This document shows, one piece after another, positions 16,641-26,843 of a stretch of 64,000 nt of DNA. The notes below the pieces were generated by a model. The model had not been told where the DNA came from and ran no database searches. It was given only the letters and a program-made list of their open reading frames with translations. The stretch is from Schizochytrium sp. CCTCC M209059 (Eukaryota; Sar; Bigyra; Thraustochytrida; Thraustochytriidae). The position numbers and the translations under genes are program-made. The stretch lies in contig KN805421.1 in assembly GCA_000818945.1 (NCBI GenBank), forward strand, positions 68,842 to 132,841, read 5' to 3'. Positions within the stretch are counted from its first letter, which is position 1; every line of letters begins with the position of its first letter.

Positions 16641-17828
16641 CTATGCACTTGGTGGCACGCGCGTCTCAAGAAGACGACGGGTCTCGCTGTGAAGCCAAAT
16701 CTGCGTGCCGGCATCATGAGCGTCGCTGCGTGCATCGTAGTCAGCCGACATGTGGTAATGCCGACCAGAAATGGTGCGGAATACCGGTTCGGTGACCAAT
16801 CGAACAATAAAGAGTGCAGAGTGCGATGGGCTTGGAAAGGTAGCTTGCAGCACGGGACTAATGGCTTTTCCTAAAGGGCCATTCTTATCCGCAATCTCCG
16901 TGCCCACGGGCCCTGGGCAGAGGTCGATTACACGCAGATCAGGTCGCGCCCTTGCAAGACCAAGCATCCACGTCGTGATGGCAAGTTTACTGTGTCCATA
17001 CCTTGCAAAGACGTCAACGATGCCGTTGGATGCCGGATATCCAAAAGGTTTTCCTGTGGCGTTGAGCATCGTGGTGCTTCGGTGTTCGCCAGAGGAGACG
17101 GAAATGATCGTGGGCGCCTCGCCGCTGGGCCCTGCACGCAGAATGTCCTTTTCCAGAAGCTGCGAAGTGAAGTGAGCCGTTCCGAGAAAGTTCACGCCAA
17201 ACATGAGCTCAAATCCCTGGGCGGTGCGAAGATCATCCTTGACGCAAAGTCCTGCATTGTTGACGAGAATGTCCACGGGTCGATCCTTAACCTTGTCGTG
17301 CAGCTCCTCCACTGCTGCATCAATCGAGTCCAGGTCGCCCAGATCCATCGTCACGGCTGTCACCGTGCCACGTGGTGTCTTGGGAACGTCAAGACCATTG
17401 CTGCGAAAGAGAGCGTCTGCGTCTGCAGCAATCATGCTTGTCAGCGAAAGAGGCACACTTCGGCACGGGAGCACAAGATCAGCCCCAAGAGCGTGGAATT
17501 GAGCTGCGATTGCACGGCCGAGGCCCTTGGTGGCACCGGTCACGACGGCCAGCTTACCGCGCAATGGCAAGTCGCGCTCCAAAAGGTCTTGCTGCAGGGC
17601 CTTCATCTCGGCCTTATCGCGAAAGTACGTTTTTATGCCTAGCCCCATCACGCTCGACATGGTCATGGCATCATGCGGAAAGCCGGGTCCCGAAGGCGGC
17701 ACGAAGAGTCCGTAAAAAGTCGCTGCCACTACTGCGATCGCTGCTAGCATCATCTGCATCTTCCTGCCCCTAGCTGCTGCTGGCTGTTGCGCCGCGGGCT
17801 CCCGAGACTCTGAAGAAGAGTCCGCCAT
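16641..17828 (-). CDS. Short-chain dehydrogenase/reductase, retinol-dehydrogenase-like, membrane-anchored
   Basis: 395-residue NAD(P)H-dependent oxidoreductase. A Ser/Ala-rich N-terminus precedes a hydrophobic anchor (about 25-43). The Rossmann motif TGATKGLG is at 97-104, NNAG at 190-193, the catalytic Ser lies in ISVSSGEHR near 245, and YGHSK (277-281) supplies the catalytic Tyr and Lys. The basic residue after the glycine motif (CRS) favours NADPH. The set resembles the retinol dehydrogenase/WW-oxidoreductase branch of the SDR family, which acts on hydrophobic alcohols at membranes. Substrate cannot be assigned. It converges with the kinase-thioesterase gene, leaving only 160 bases between stops. 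Confidence 0.92.
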   Translation of the reverse strand: MADSSSESREPAAQQPAAARGRKMQMMLAAIAVVAATFYGLFVPPSGPGFPHDAMTMSSVMGLGIKTYFRDKAEMKALQQDLLERDLPLRGKLAVVTGATKGLGRAIAAQFHALGADLVLPCRSVPLSLTSMIAADADALFRSNGLDVPKTPRGTVTAVTMDLGDLDSIDAAVEELHDKVKDRPVDILVNNAGLCVKDDLRTAQGFELMFGVNFLGTAHFTSQLLEKDILRAGPSGEAPTIISVSSGEHRSTTMLNATGKPFGYPASNGIVDVFARYGHSKLAITTWMLGLARARPDLRVIDLCPGPVGTEIADKNGPLGKAISPVLQATFPSPSHSALFIVRLVTEPVFRTISGRHYHMSADYDARSDAHDAGTQIWLHSETRRLLETRVPPSA

Positions 17829-18903
17829 GACGTTCTGCGCCTCACCTGGAGCTTTTCCCGCCTCGCTATCGCTGCTGCTGCTGCTACTGCTGGTGGTGGT
17901 TGGTGGTGGTGGAGGTTGGTGCTACTGCTGGCGGTGATTGTGGTTGTGCTTCCGCGTGGATCCAACGTGGCTGCGTCCCGTCACTCGTTGTTGCGCACGT
18001 TCACGATTTGCTCCGATTTGCTCTGCAAAGGAAAAGGAGACTCTGAAGAACGCAATTTGCTTACCATAGTGCCGTGCCAATCATCGTTGGTCTTGACTAC
18101 TTACTACCCTCCGCTTGCGTACGTCCTCAGGTTTAACTCGGTGCCGGGTAAAGGCGAGAGCACAGTTGCAGCTTGCGCTAAGATTATTGAAACGGAGCGC
18201 AGAATCACCGTACCTTGCGCTGCCTGCACTGCAGCCGCCAGTGCAGACAAAGGCACGGAGGTAGAGCTAACTATAATTAAACCGCGAAAGAGCCTGCGGA
18301 GCGTATGAAGATACTTGGCGGCATGGTTGCCGTTCAGGCTGTCAGTGTGCTCCAGTGTCATTTTCATCACCGAAGTCGGATTCTCGCCGCGTTATACCAG
18401 GCCGAACAGGCTGAAGAGGTTGCGACCTTATGTACAGGGGACGCCTCGGTCATTTACCCATTCATCCATCATCTGGTATCACGCGTCAGACGAAGAACAC
18501 TACACTGCACAATTTCCTCACCATAACGACAGCTCGTCTCGTTCAAGTCCTCTCCACATACGATAGACGTCGCATGACGATAGGCCTCGTACGTACGCAT
18601 GCCCCCTCGCGAAATGTTGCTTCCGATGGGCTTTAGTGGAGTTCGGCACTTTCAAGGGAGGAGACCAAATTCCCGAGCTCGGGCTCAAGCAGGCCGTGAG
18701 TCGCAGCCCGGCTCGAAGCTTCGGCGGCGCGGCAGTCTTCGTTCGTTCGTTCGCTCGCTCGCTCGCCCGTACCGTTGTGCGTCAGCCCTCGCGCTCGTCG
18801 CTCGCCGCGCCGTGACGCGGAGTCTGTGTAATCCAGCTGGCGACGAGGGCAAGCAAAAAGAGCAGTGCATGCGCGAGTGACGCAGACGCAAGCGACAAGT
18901 ATC
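17829..18903. promoter_or_regulatory. Divergent upstream region, dehydrogenase and flavin monooxygenase genes
   Basis: 1.07 kb spacer. It holds a (CTG)n-like tract at 17870-17900, an ACTACTTACTACCC stretch near 18099-18112, the palindrome CGTACGTACG at 18588-18597 and a (GTTC)n/(GCTC)n microsatellite at 18739-18766. No believable gene. Short frames are not supported by composition. Confidence 0.5.
18739..18766. repeat. (GTTC)n/(GCTC)n tetranucleotide repeat
   Basis: Three GTTC units passing into three to four GCTC units, about 140 bases upstream of the monooxygenase ATG. Confidence 0.85.
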
Positions 18904-20715
18904 ATGGCTCCGTCTTCGCCGCCGCCGCTGCCGCCTTCTCCCGGACCGGAGCTCCTGTCGCTGGGCGGCAAGGTCCTCGTCATCGGTGCTGGGCCGTCGG
19001 GCCTCGTGGCGCTCAAAACGTTGCTGGAACAGGGCTACGAGGCAACGATCGTGGAGACTTCGAACAAGGTCGGCGGGACCTTTGCCAATAAATCATACGA
19101 TGATGGCCGCCTCGTCTCGAGCAAATTCTTGACGCCCTTTAGTGACTTTCGCATGGAGGACGCCGATGATCACCCGACAATCCCAGAGTACGTAAGGTAC
19201 CTTGAGCGGTATTGCATACATTTCAAGCTTTGGGAACGCATTCGCTTTGGCGCCGAGGTGGTGCGTGTTACGCGTCGTGCACTTTCTTCTCCTGATGAAA
19301 AGGATATCTCGTATGATGTCATAGTACGCGATATTGAAAAGAATACGCAAAACACCGAAAATTTTGGCGCTGTCTGCGTGTGCTCGGGTCTACATAACGT
19401 GCCCGAGATCCCAAACATTCCAGGTCTCGCGGAAAACTTCAAAGGCCAGGTCCTACATTCGTCCGAGTACCGGGAAAAGAAGATTTTCGAGGGAAAGCGT
19501 GTTCTTGTGATCGGGACCGGCGAGACTGGTCTTGACATTAGCTACCGCGCGATTCAGGTCACGGACAACGTCCGTCTTTGCTCGCGCTCAGGCTTCCTCT
19601 CGGTCCCCTACGTGATTGGAAATGGACTTCCTTTGGACACCTTCATCACAAACCTCTGTGAGTGCAGTCACTTGCACCCCCTACTAGAACGACTCAAGGT
19701 GAAGTGGCTCTTCACCACGCCATTTATCCGACTCGGCTTTCTTTTGGGCACAGGGTCTTCGGTGGGCTACAACCAATGGGCTGGAGGCAAGGATTCGAGT
19801 CTGGTGCAGCGTGGCTGGCTGATCATTAACAAGTCTACAGATGCAATGCCTTTCATCAATCGCGCAGTCAAACCTCATTCCCGTATCGGAAGCTGGTTGT
19901 ACGGCTGGTTAGATCGTGGTCCCGTGCCGGACCGCTTGCCCGATCGGTGCATCAAGATGAGCAAAGGCGTGCGACGCGTCCTTGCAAACGGTGCAGTGGA
20001 ACTCGACGACGGATCGCAGGAAAGTTTTGATACCATCGTCTTTGCGACGGGATATCGCGTATCCTTTCCTTTTCTTCACGAAACGAGCAAAGACAAGACC
20101 GTGCATTGTGATGGTAGCGGGTTCAAGCAGGATGCTCTTCCTAGCGAGCACAACATTGTGAACCCGAACGAGCCAAAGCTCGCCTATCTCGGCTTTGTCA
20201 GACCCAATGTTGGGGCCATTCCTCCCATGAGTGAATTGCAAATCATGTGGTGGATTCAGCGTTTGCGCGGCGCCATCCCAGGGCCCAAAGCGCCGCCGAC
20301 GTACCGACTGCTTGGGCCAAACGATCGTACGGGGGCTTATGGTGTCGATTACGGATCCTACATGCACGATCTTGCGCGTGATATCGGCGCCGAGCCACAG
20401 ATTCGCGATCTGGCGTGGCGCTCTCCCAAAACGCTTGTAGCCTGGGCGCTGGGTCAAGCGTACATTACCTTTTTCCGTCTGCGAGGGCCTTTTATACAAA
20501 GAGATGCGATTGCCATAAGCGAGGGAGAACTGTTGTCTCCCGTATTGCGACGTCCGCTTGCTTCCAATCTTCTCTTTGTGTCTCTGATTGGACTTTTCAT
20601 GTGCTTGAACGGTGTCGCTATGCTTGTTTCGCCATTTGTGGACCTTTTTCGCGCAGTACGTGGTCGCTCTCTTTCCTCTGGCAAGAAAGGAAAGGAAGCG
20701 AAGCTGTCGCCCTAG
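18904..20715 (+). CDS. Flavin-containing monooxygenase
   Basis: 603-residue FAD/NADPH enzyme that oxygenates soft nucleophiles (N or S atoms) or acts as a Baeyer-Villiger-type enzyme. The FAD motif GAGPSG is at 28-33. The FMO identifying motif FKGQVLHSSEY is at about 179-189. The NADPH-binding GTGETG is near 205-210. An ATG-type segment (FATGYR) occurs near 380, as in the family. A C-terminal hydrophobic span (LLFVSLIGLFMCLNGVAMLV) looks like a membrane anchor, as in mammalian ER FMOs. Start chosen at ATG 18904; the frame opens only to a GTG 13 codons earlier. Confidence 0.95.
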   Translation: MAPSSPPPLPPSPGPELLSLGGKVLVIGAGPSGLVALKTLLEQGYEATIVETSNKVGGTFANKSYDDGRLVSSKFLTPFSDFRMEDADDHPTIPEYVRYLERYCIHFKLWERIRFGAEVVRVTRRALSSPDEKDISYDVIVRDIEKNTQNTENFGAVCVCSGLHNVPEIPNIPGLAENFKGQVLHSSEYREKKIFEGKRVLVIGTGETGLDISYRAIQVTDNVRLCSRSGFLSVPYVIGNGLPLDTFITNLCECSHLHPLLERLKVKWLFTTPFIRLGFLLGTGSSVGYNQWAGGKDSSLVQRGWLIINKSTDAMPFINRAVKPHSRIGSWLYGWLDRGPVPDRLPDRCIKMSKGVRRVLANGAVELDDGSQESFDTIVFATGYRVSFPFLHETSKDKTVHCDGSGFKQDALPSEHNIVNPNEPKLAYLGFVRPNVGAIPPMSELQIMWWIQRLRGAIPGPKAPPTYRLLGPNDRTGAYGVDYGSYMHDLARDIGAEPQIRDLAWRSPKTLVAWALGQAYITFFRLRGPFIQRDAIAISEGELLSPVLRRPLASNLLFVSLIGLFMCLNGVAMLVSPFVDLFRAVRGRSLSSGKKGKEAKLSP

Positions 20716-21017
20716 CCTTTGGACCTTGACAAAACGTAAAAACTTTATTTGGTAGCGTAATTCTGAACCACTACAATTCGACTTCATCCGTATGCAGCCA
20801 AGATATTCATCATTTGTAGAGAGGGGGGAGGGGGCTTAAAAGGGGGGAGTGGGGGAGAGGCCTTGGGACTTGCTCAAAAAGAAAAAAGAAGGCATGGTGG
20901 CTTGTTTTACTTGGTGGACTTTATTCAAATACATAGACGCGCACGCAAGCACGGAAAGGCGTATCGAATGAAGGAGCGTTAATCTACAAGACGAAACCGG
21001 GTTTCATTTAATTCTTT
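20716..21017. other. Convergent 3' intergenic region
   Basis: About 300 bases between two stop codons. It includes a G-rich run (20820-20860, GGGGGGAG type) followed by AT-rich sequence. No gene seen. Confidence 0.6.
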
Positions 21018-22115
21018 TCAGCTATCCCAGGGTAGTTCACCCGCCGGATAAAGTTTGCGCTCACAATAGCGCAACAACGTTGAGATCTCTGGACAGCTGA
21101 GAATAAAGCCAGGCTGTCGCGAGAAAGGGTTGCGGTCAACTCGTTTGGTTCGCAAGACCTCGCTATGGCACCCATAAGGATCTTCGCGAAAGGGTGCAAG
21201 CGATGCCGTGGACTCGAAGAATTCGAGCTGCGGTAATCGCGCGCGAAAAGCGTTCGTGTCTGGATCCACGCCCACGTATCGAAAGGACTCCAGCGGGTAG
21301 CGCAAGGCGGCACGATGCAAGTCCCGAAAGCGCTCCTGCTTGAACGTGTACCCAACTACAGTGACATGTTTTGGATATGAGCCCGAAAGTTCATGAAAGC
21401 GGCAAAGCGAGAAAAGCAAATTCTCCAAAGAATCGGTCGAATATTCTTCGAGAGCGGTACGGGGTCGCACTTCCTTTGCGGCACGGGAAGACCACCATCC
21501 AAAGTGGTCTGCGACGAAAAAGTAGCTATTGGCCTCACTCTTGGGTCCTGCGTGGAGGCGTGTTTGCCCTCCACTGAAGATCACGAGCGCGTGAGGATCT
21601 TCCAGCGCGAGTTCTATCCCCTTGCGAATATGACCTGTGAAAGCCTGTGGCATGCTGGCATGCTTTTGGTAGTCAACAAGCATCCATCGGTCATCGCGTA
21701 CATCTACGCCTTCGAGAGACTCGCCGACGGTAATGCTGTGACAAGCCACCAAGATGAGATTTCGCGCAGATCGCGCAGCCGTTCGGTCAAAGGGTGCCAA
21801 CTCTGCGCTAGGGCTTCCAAAAGACATGCCATGGCGCTGCACCACGAAGTCATCTGCATTGGGGCCGAAAAGGAGCCACGTGAGCGACCTCCAGAAAAGG
21901 CCGCCAAGAGCTACGGCCATGAATCCAAAAAGTGCGATCATAATCCAGCTCCTTTGGCGCTGTTTTCTTTTCCGCACACTGGAGCCATGTCCGCTGCTGC
22001 TACTGCTTGCGTTTGTGCTCGCCCCCCCTGCGTACGGGGACGATGCGCTCGAAGAGCCCAAGGCCGCGCTCGCGCTGCTGCCGATGCTGAGCCGAAGTTC
22101 GTCGTTGAAGCCCAT
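21018..22115 (-). CDS. DUF218/YdcF-like single-pass membrane protein
   Basis: 365 residues from the ATG of MGFNDELRL. A Ser-rich cytosolic-like N-terminus is followed by a hydrophobic segment (about 55-85). The remainder resembles the DUF218 family as found in fungi: 'LVACHSITVGES', 'GHIRKGIELALEDPHALVIFSGGQTR', 'SEANSY', 'HVTVVGYTFKQERF'. The SGGQT and SEA motifs are typical of that fold, whose function is poorly defined; bacterial members relate to cell-envelope metabolism. The frame extends 66 codons further upstream, but the extension includes a translated (GCGA)n microsatellite, so I reject that start. Confidence 0.8.
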   Translation of the reverse strand: MGFNDELRLSIGSSASAALGSSSASSPYAGGASTNASSSSSGHGSSVRKRKQRQRSWIMIALFGFMAVALGGLFWRSLTWLLFGPNADDFVVQRHGMSFGSPSAELAPFDRTAARSARNLILVACHSITVGESLEGVDVRDDRWMLVDYQKHASMPQAFTGHIRKGIELALEDPHALVIFSGGQTRLHAGPKSEANSYFFVADHFGWWSSRAAKEVRPRTALEEYSTDSLENLLFSLCRFHELSGSYPKHVTVVGYTFKQERFRDLHRAALRYPLESFRYVGVDPDTNAFRARLPQLEFFESTASLAPFREDPYGCHSEVLRTKRVDRNPFSRQPGFILSCPEISTLLRYCERKLYPAGELPWDS

Positions 22116-22164
22116 CTTGTCTTCCTTCGCTCGCGTCGCCCGGCTCAGCGAGCGGTCAAAGTAA

Positions 22165-22197
22165 GCGAGCGAGCGAGCGAGCGAGCGAGCGAGCGAG
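22165..22197. repeat. (GCGA)n tetranucleotide repeat
   Basis: About eight perfect GCGA units, 50 bases upstream of the DUF218-like ATG. On the minus strand it reads as an artificial LARSLARS extension. Confidence 0.95.
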
Positions 22198-22883
22198 AGG
22201 GCCCCGCGCCGTCGGCCTGGCCAGCCCACGCTGGCAGACCTCTCCCTGCTCCGTCCCTCGCTGTCTCCCTCGCCGCTCGCCGTTGCGGTGAATGAATGAC
22301 GCAGTCTCATCAATTCACATCACATCACATCACATCACATCAAACGATGAGATCCACGGATAAAGATCCCCTCAATGCCTGAGACCATCGACAGCCCAGG
22401 ACCGCGACCCAGCATCCGGAACCATCTCTCTCCACGATGACCTCGGGCTTCCGCGCTGTGCATGCAGCAGAAAGCCCGCTCCACGTTGCGCCGAGGCATA
22501 TATTCTGCACAGGCAGGCAGGCTCGTCTATCTGTACATGCTGGCGGCGGATGTCCAGAACGACTCCACGCGCAAGACGCCTCGGCGATCGACGGCGAACC
22601 CTCGCGTGTCCCAAGTTGCTTCTTCTACTCGTGTCTGTACTGTATGTATACGTATATGTCTTAGTACCAGTGGAAGGGAGGGAGGCTGGGTGGCCGAGGG
22701 AAAAACCAGGCCGCCACTGCGACTCCGAGGCGGCCATCGCGAGCGACGGCAGCGCAGCCCGCGCGGCGCGAGCCTGGCGCTGGGCGCTGCGCAGCGGAGG
22801 CCCGCCGCCGCGGGAAGGAGGCCTGCGAGGACGAGGAGGCCTGCGGGTCGGTCGGGTTCGCGGGCGGAGGTGTGTGTGTAGCT

Positions 22884-22900
22884 GGTATAGTACCTATACC
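22884..22900. promoter_or_regulatory. GGTATAG/CTATACC inverted repeat upstream of PHAX-domain gene
   Basis: Perfect 7-bp arms around a TAC centre, 190 bases before the ATG at 23094, followed within 45 bases by two more CTACTATAC motifs and a TACGTA. It looks like a factor-binding site or a core promoter element. Function is inferred. Confidence 0.4.
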
Positions 22901-23093
22901 AACTATCTTTGCTACTATACACCTACTATACGTACTACACCTTGCTTCGTGGCTTTGCGCTTTGCTTTTCTTTGCAGCCACTCGTGTGAGGACGAGCTCG
23001 AGCCCTTGCTTGGTCTCCAGAACCACAAGACGGCGCAAGAGCACCCGAGACGGCACGCGAGACGGCACGCGGGGAGGCACGCAGGCGAGGACG

Positions 23094-23723
23094 ATGAGCG
23101 AGACCAAGGCGCCCGAGGAGACCCCGGCGGTGGCGGCGGCGGCGGCTGCGGAGGCCCCTGAAGCCGAGGCGAAGGCGCCCGAGGCGACGACCAAGGGTAC
23201 GAAGCGCGTCGCCGCCGCCGAGGCCGGCGACGAGGGGGCCCTGAGCCCGGAGCTGGAGGCGCTCAAGAAGCGCATCTGCGAGGAACTCGAGGAGTCGAAC
23301 GCGTTCCTCGTGCAGCTCATCCTGGAGCAGGTGGGCCTCGAGGACGGCGAGAAGCTCCTGGCCAAGACCCACGAAGTTGTCAAGAGCGAGGAAGGCATCA
23401 AGACCGCCGACGGCGAGCGCCGCAAGACCCCGGGTGGCGTCTACTTTCACCTTGCCAGGGATCAGCTCGGGGCTGGCAAGTTCAACGTGCTCACCCACCG
23501 CGTGCGCAAGCAGCGCAGGCTCGACAAAAAGTCTGCCGAGGAGGCCGCCAAGCCCGCTGAGGAGGCTGCCAAGCCCACTGAAGAGGCTGCCAAGCCTGCC
23601 GAGGAGACCGCCAAACCTGCCGAGGACGAGACCAAGCCCGCAGCAGCAGAGGAGGCAGCAGCAGATGCCGTGCCCGATGCCACAGCATCCAAGAAGGACG
23701 AGGAGGAGGAGGAGAAGGCATAA
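23094..23723 (+). CDS. PHAX-type RNA-binding domain protein
   Basis: 209 residues. The Ala/Glu-rich N-terminus (1-50) leads into a helical domain (about 50-125) matching the PHAX RNA-binding fold, with the diagnostic segment 'GIKTADGERRKTPGGVYFHLAR' near its end (family consensus ..DG.RRTPGGV.L.LL). PHAX links capped U snRNA to the export receptor in animals. The C-terminal 70 residues are KPAEEAA-type repeats. It is much shorter than animal PHAX (about 394 residues), so only RNA binding is supported. Start at ATG 23094, because upstream residues in the frame are hydrophobic and repetitive (translated 5' UTR). Confidence 0.85.
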   Translation: MSETKAPEETPAVAAAAAAEAPEAEAKAPEATTKGTKRVAAAEAGDEGALSPELEALKKRICEELEESNAFLVQLILEQVGLEDGEKLLAKTHEVVKSEEGIKTADGERRKTPGGVYFHLARDQLGAGKFNVLTHRVRKQRRLDKKSAEEAAKPAEEAAKPTEEAAKPAEETAKPAEDETKPAAAEEAAADAVPDATASKKDEEEEEKA

Positions 23724-24620
23724 GATGCCCTATAATGTGAGACATAACATACAGACAAACAACCAGACAAACACCCAAACAAACCAATAGGTAAACATTT
23801 TCGAACTTACTAGCTGAAGCCTTCCTTTAGCAGGCTGAGCACCCGCTCTCCTGCTGGCTGCTCGTATCGCCCCGCCGTGTCCTTCCTTACCTGACTACTA
23901 CCCTGTTTGCGCATCAACGACCCCTTGTCACAGCCATGGCTGTTTGCGCATCAACGACCCCTTGTCACAGCCATGGCTAAGCAGCAACCAAGTGAACATC
24001 CACAGTGAGACTGGCGCTCTTTTTTTCTGCTTTTTTTTAAATATATATATCCGTTGCGCCTGCTTCGGACTCGGACTCGGACCGTCCAAGCAATGCTCAA
24101 GGTCTCCAAGGCGCGTGTTTCACTCGGCGTTGCACATTGAGCTTGCGAGGTTTAAGCCTTGGACATAGATTCCTGACGCCTGCAACACATGCAGTCGGGG
24201 CCACAGCGCCGTTATCTTTCGAAAAAAAAATTGTATGAGTGCGTGTGTGTGCAAACCTTGGGCATTGCCAAAGCACAAAGCAGTTGTGACTGTGTTTTCG
24301 AACAGGCAGACAAAGAAGAAGCATCGCGTTCGTTTGGTCGAGTATATAGACTGTATACATACTACTTTCTGCAGACGGCAGCGGTGTGCAAGACTCCTTT
24401 GACAGCTTTTTTGCTTTTTCGTTCAACCCTTTGGAAGCGAATTGCCAATTTGTGCACGCGGTCTTTCCTCTCCGCTGCCTAGCAGTGGTAGAACAGTATT
24501 GGTTGCACAAGGCGCGCGTCGGGCGCTTGGGCGCGCGCGCGCGCGGGAGCGGGGAGGGGGAGGGGAAGGGGAACAGAAGACAAGCCACGGTAGACAGAGG
24601 CCGGCAGACACGAATGCACG
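23724..24620. other. Intergenic region with 37-bp duplication
   Basis: About 900 bases between two plus-strand genes. It contains a perfect 37-bp tandem duplication (23903-23976), an ATATATAT run at about 24039-24050 and purine-rich sequence (24540-24575) just before the next gene. No gene found. Confidence 0.55.
23903..23976. repeat. Perfect 37-bp tandem duplication
   Basis: The unit beginning CTGTTTGCGCATCAACGACC and ending CAGCCATGG occurs twice head to tail (23903-23939 and 23940-23976) without a mismatch. This implies a recent duplication or an assembly artefact. Confidence 0.95.
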
Positions 24621-26843
24621 ATGGTGCAAACGCAAATTCGCTCATCCATCCTCATCGCGCCAGAACCAGTTCCAGTGAGGCGAGAGAGCAGAATTGAGCA
24701 TAGTAGGAGATCAGCACGAAGGCCTTCACCTGTCACAGAATGGGCACGTGAAATTGCAGATCTACGCAAGCAGATCGAGCAAGGCGAGGATATCTTTGCC
24801 ACGCTAGAAATTGAAAGACCCGTGAAGAGGCGTCGAACCGAGGGGTACGCCTCCTTTTCACTCGAGAGTTTTGCTCAAAATTTAATATTTCGACCACTCG
24901 AAAGAGCGCTAGAGAAACGAACGGTCAAGCGCAAAGCCCGGGCAGCACACGCAGCTCGCAGTCGACCACGGAAGGGCAACAGGAAATACTTCTTTCATCT
25001 CAAAAATGTCACGTCGTTCATTGTTGGTTCGGCAAACCTCGTGACACTTCTCTTGGTCACGGTCATGATCGTTTTACTGGTAAGCTTTCTTGGCGGCGCC
25101 TACACGCGAACGAGTGAGGTCCAACGCCCTTGTACCCTGGAGCGGCTCGCGGCATCAACAGTCTTCACCCCAGTCCAGAACGAGACCATCAGTATCGAGG
25201 TCTCGACACAAGATCTGGCCAATTCAACGATTGCCTTGGCTGCGCCGAACCGAGAAACGGAAAATTACATCTTTGTAGGCTTCTTTTCGTCGGCGCTATC
25301 GTATGTGGGATACCTCACCGAGTCCGGATCCTTGTATGTGATTGGGTCTCAGGGATGCAGCGTAAGCCTGAATTCGGGATCAAACTTGCGAACAGGGCAT
25401 CTTGGCGCGCATTGCGAGATCTCAGCGTCTTCCGTGCTCACGTGCACGCGTCATTGCTACGGAAATTTTACACCATACGAATGGAGTGATGCAATCGACA
25501 ATACGTTGACAATCCAAGATGCCATGGAAACGCGCAACAGCTATGGTTTCGGTGTCACTACTACATACGAGGAGATTCAATCCATACGGCTTGTGAACAG
25601 GGATGACGCGCAGTGGTGGGCCCCAAACGCAAGCATAGAAGTATTAGTGGAGACGAAAGTCTTCTCATCGGTGTCGTCCAATGCAAGCGAGAACCTTGGC
25701 AGGTGGCAGGATACCATGTTGTTTGTGTTTGTGATCGTGCTTCTCGTCAATATTCTCTCGAGACTGCTCATCTCGAGACTTTTGTTCACAGGTACTAGAG
25801 TGTACAACGCGCGCATTGCGCTTCGTGGAGAGATTGTTGGAAGCCTCATTACATCTCCGTCAGTGTCTGTTTTCACAATTTCAATCTTCGCGCTCATGGG
25901 TTCGCACATTTACAGCAATGCTCTACTTTTCGGCGAGATCCAAACTAAGAAGGTCAGTGTCGGTTTTTCGGTTGCTACGGCCTGTATTACGGCCTTCAAT
26001 ATGAGGATTGTCGCCTCTTCATTGGGGTTCCGCTTTAGCAGCTCAGGGGTCATGGTCCTCGCGTACTGTTTACCCACAATTTACATGCTAGCCCCAAACA
26101 TGTATACAGATGCTGTGGCATATGCGGGCGGAATCGGTCAGTTTCGCAGCGAGCAAATTACATTTGGCTGCTCAGCATTGACTGAGCAAGCCTGCTATTC
26201 GACACCTTGGAGAGGCCTTTCGCCGGCTTCAGCGTCGGGAATAGAGCTTTCGAGTCGGCTTCTATGGCGACCGGTATGCCTTGCCATGTGCTTTTTTGTT
26301 CTCGCCGAAGGAATTATGGCGGTCGTTTTTGCGTTTGGCGGTAGACGGAAAGGAGGGGTGGCTTCGAATAGTATTGTGCAGTCCCCGGGGAAGGTGAGCC
26401 CCTTGAACGCGTCGGGAACAGCCTCATCAAGCGGCTTCTTTTCGGGTAATACTCTCGCCCGCTCTTTGAGCAGTTACGAGCGTGCCCTGGCTTTTGAAGG
26501 ACGCGCGCCATCTCATTTTTCCAAAATTTGGGCCGCTCCTGTCGTTACGGTCTTTGGCTCATACCATCATTTCATTTCGCTCGTCGAGGACAACCTCACC
26601 ATGTGGGGCGTTCTGCTTCTCCCTCTCGACACGTACATACTCGTTCGTATTGCCGCTCTTTTCTTTGATTCAGAAAATCTCACGTACTTTCTCATTCGGC
26701 GGCGTCTCTATGTAGGCGTGCTCGTCTCTGGGGACACTCTTGTTTCTCGATTCGAGAATCGTCGAAAGATCCCACGCTACGTGCAAGATTATCCCTTTCA
26801 TCTGTGGAACGGGCAGACTCCAAACTCGATTCTTTTGCGCTAG
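24621..26843 (+). CDS. Uncharacterised multi-pass membrane protein
   Basis: 740 residues; no family recognised. The first 130 residues are basic and Arg-rich with NLS-like KRRR. A first transmembrane span (about 137-158) is followed by a roughly 220-residue probably extracellular region with several Asn-X-Ser/Thr sites and paired cysteines (GCSVSLN, HCEISASSVLTCTRHC). At least five more spans follow (about 370-390, 415-440, 455-480, 485-505, 550-580). The tail has a Ser-rich loop and a final hydrophobic hairpin (about 660-690). The layout of one span, a lumenal Cys-rich domain, then a bundle could suit a receptor or channel, but I see no diagnostic motif. Codon usage is somewhat less GC-biased than that of neighbouring genes. 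Confidence 0.8.
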   Translation: MVQTQIRSSILIAPEPVPVRRESRIEHSRRSARRPSPVTEWAREIADLRKQIEQGEDIFATLEIERPVKRRRTEGYASFSLESFAQNLIFRPLERALEKRTVKRKARAAHAARSRPRKGNRKYFFHLKNVTSFIVGSANLVTLLLVTVMIVLLVSFLGGAYTRTSEVQRPCTLERLAASTVFTPVQNETISIEVSTQDLANSTIALAAPNRETENYIFVGFFSSALSYVGYLTESGSLYVIGSQGCSVSLNSGSNLRTGHLGAHCEISASSVLTCTRHCYGNFTPYEWSDAIDNTLTIQDAMETRNSYGFGVTTTYEEIQSIRLVNRDDAQWWAPNASIEVLVETKVFSSVSSNASENLGRWQDTMLFVFVIVLLVNILSRLLISRLLFTGTRVYNARIALRGEIVGSLITSPSVSVFTISIFALMGSHIYSNALLFGEIQTKKVSVGFSVATACITAFNMRIVASSLGFRFSSSGVMVLAYCLPTIYMLAPNMYTDAVAYAGGIGQFRSEQITFGCSALTEQACYSTPWRGLSPASASGIELSSRLLWRPVCLAMCFFVLAEGIMAVVFAFGGRRKGGVASNSIVQSPGKVSPLNASGTASSSGFFSGNTLARSLSSYERALAFEGRAPSHFSKIWAAPVVTVFGSYHHFISLVEDNLTMWGVLLLPLDTYILVRIAALFFDSENLTYFLIRRRLYVGVLVSGDTLVSRFENRRKIPRYVQDYPFHLWNGQTPNSILLR

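Larger units (their letters stand above)
22116..23093. promoter_or_regulatory. Divergent upstream region, DUF218-like and PHAX-domain genes
   Basis: About 980 bases. It contains the microsatellite (GCGA)n at 22165-22197, (CACAT)n at 22316-22342, a GTATGTATACGTATATG element at 22641-22657, a GC-rich segment, and the inverted repeat GGTATAG-TAC-CTATACC at 22884-22900 followed by repeated CTACTATAC motifs. No gene is supported. Confidence 0.5.
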
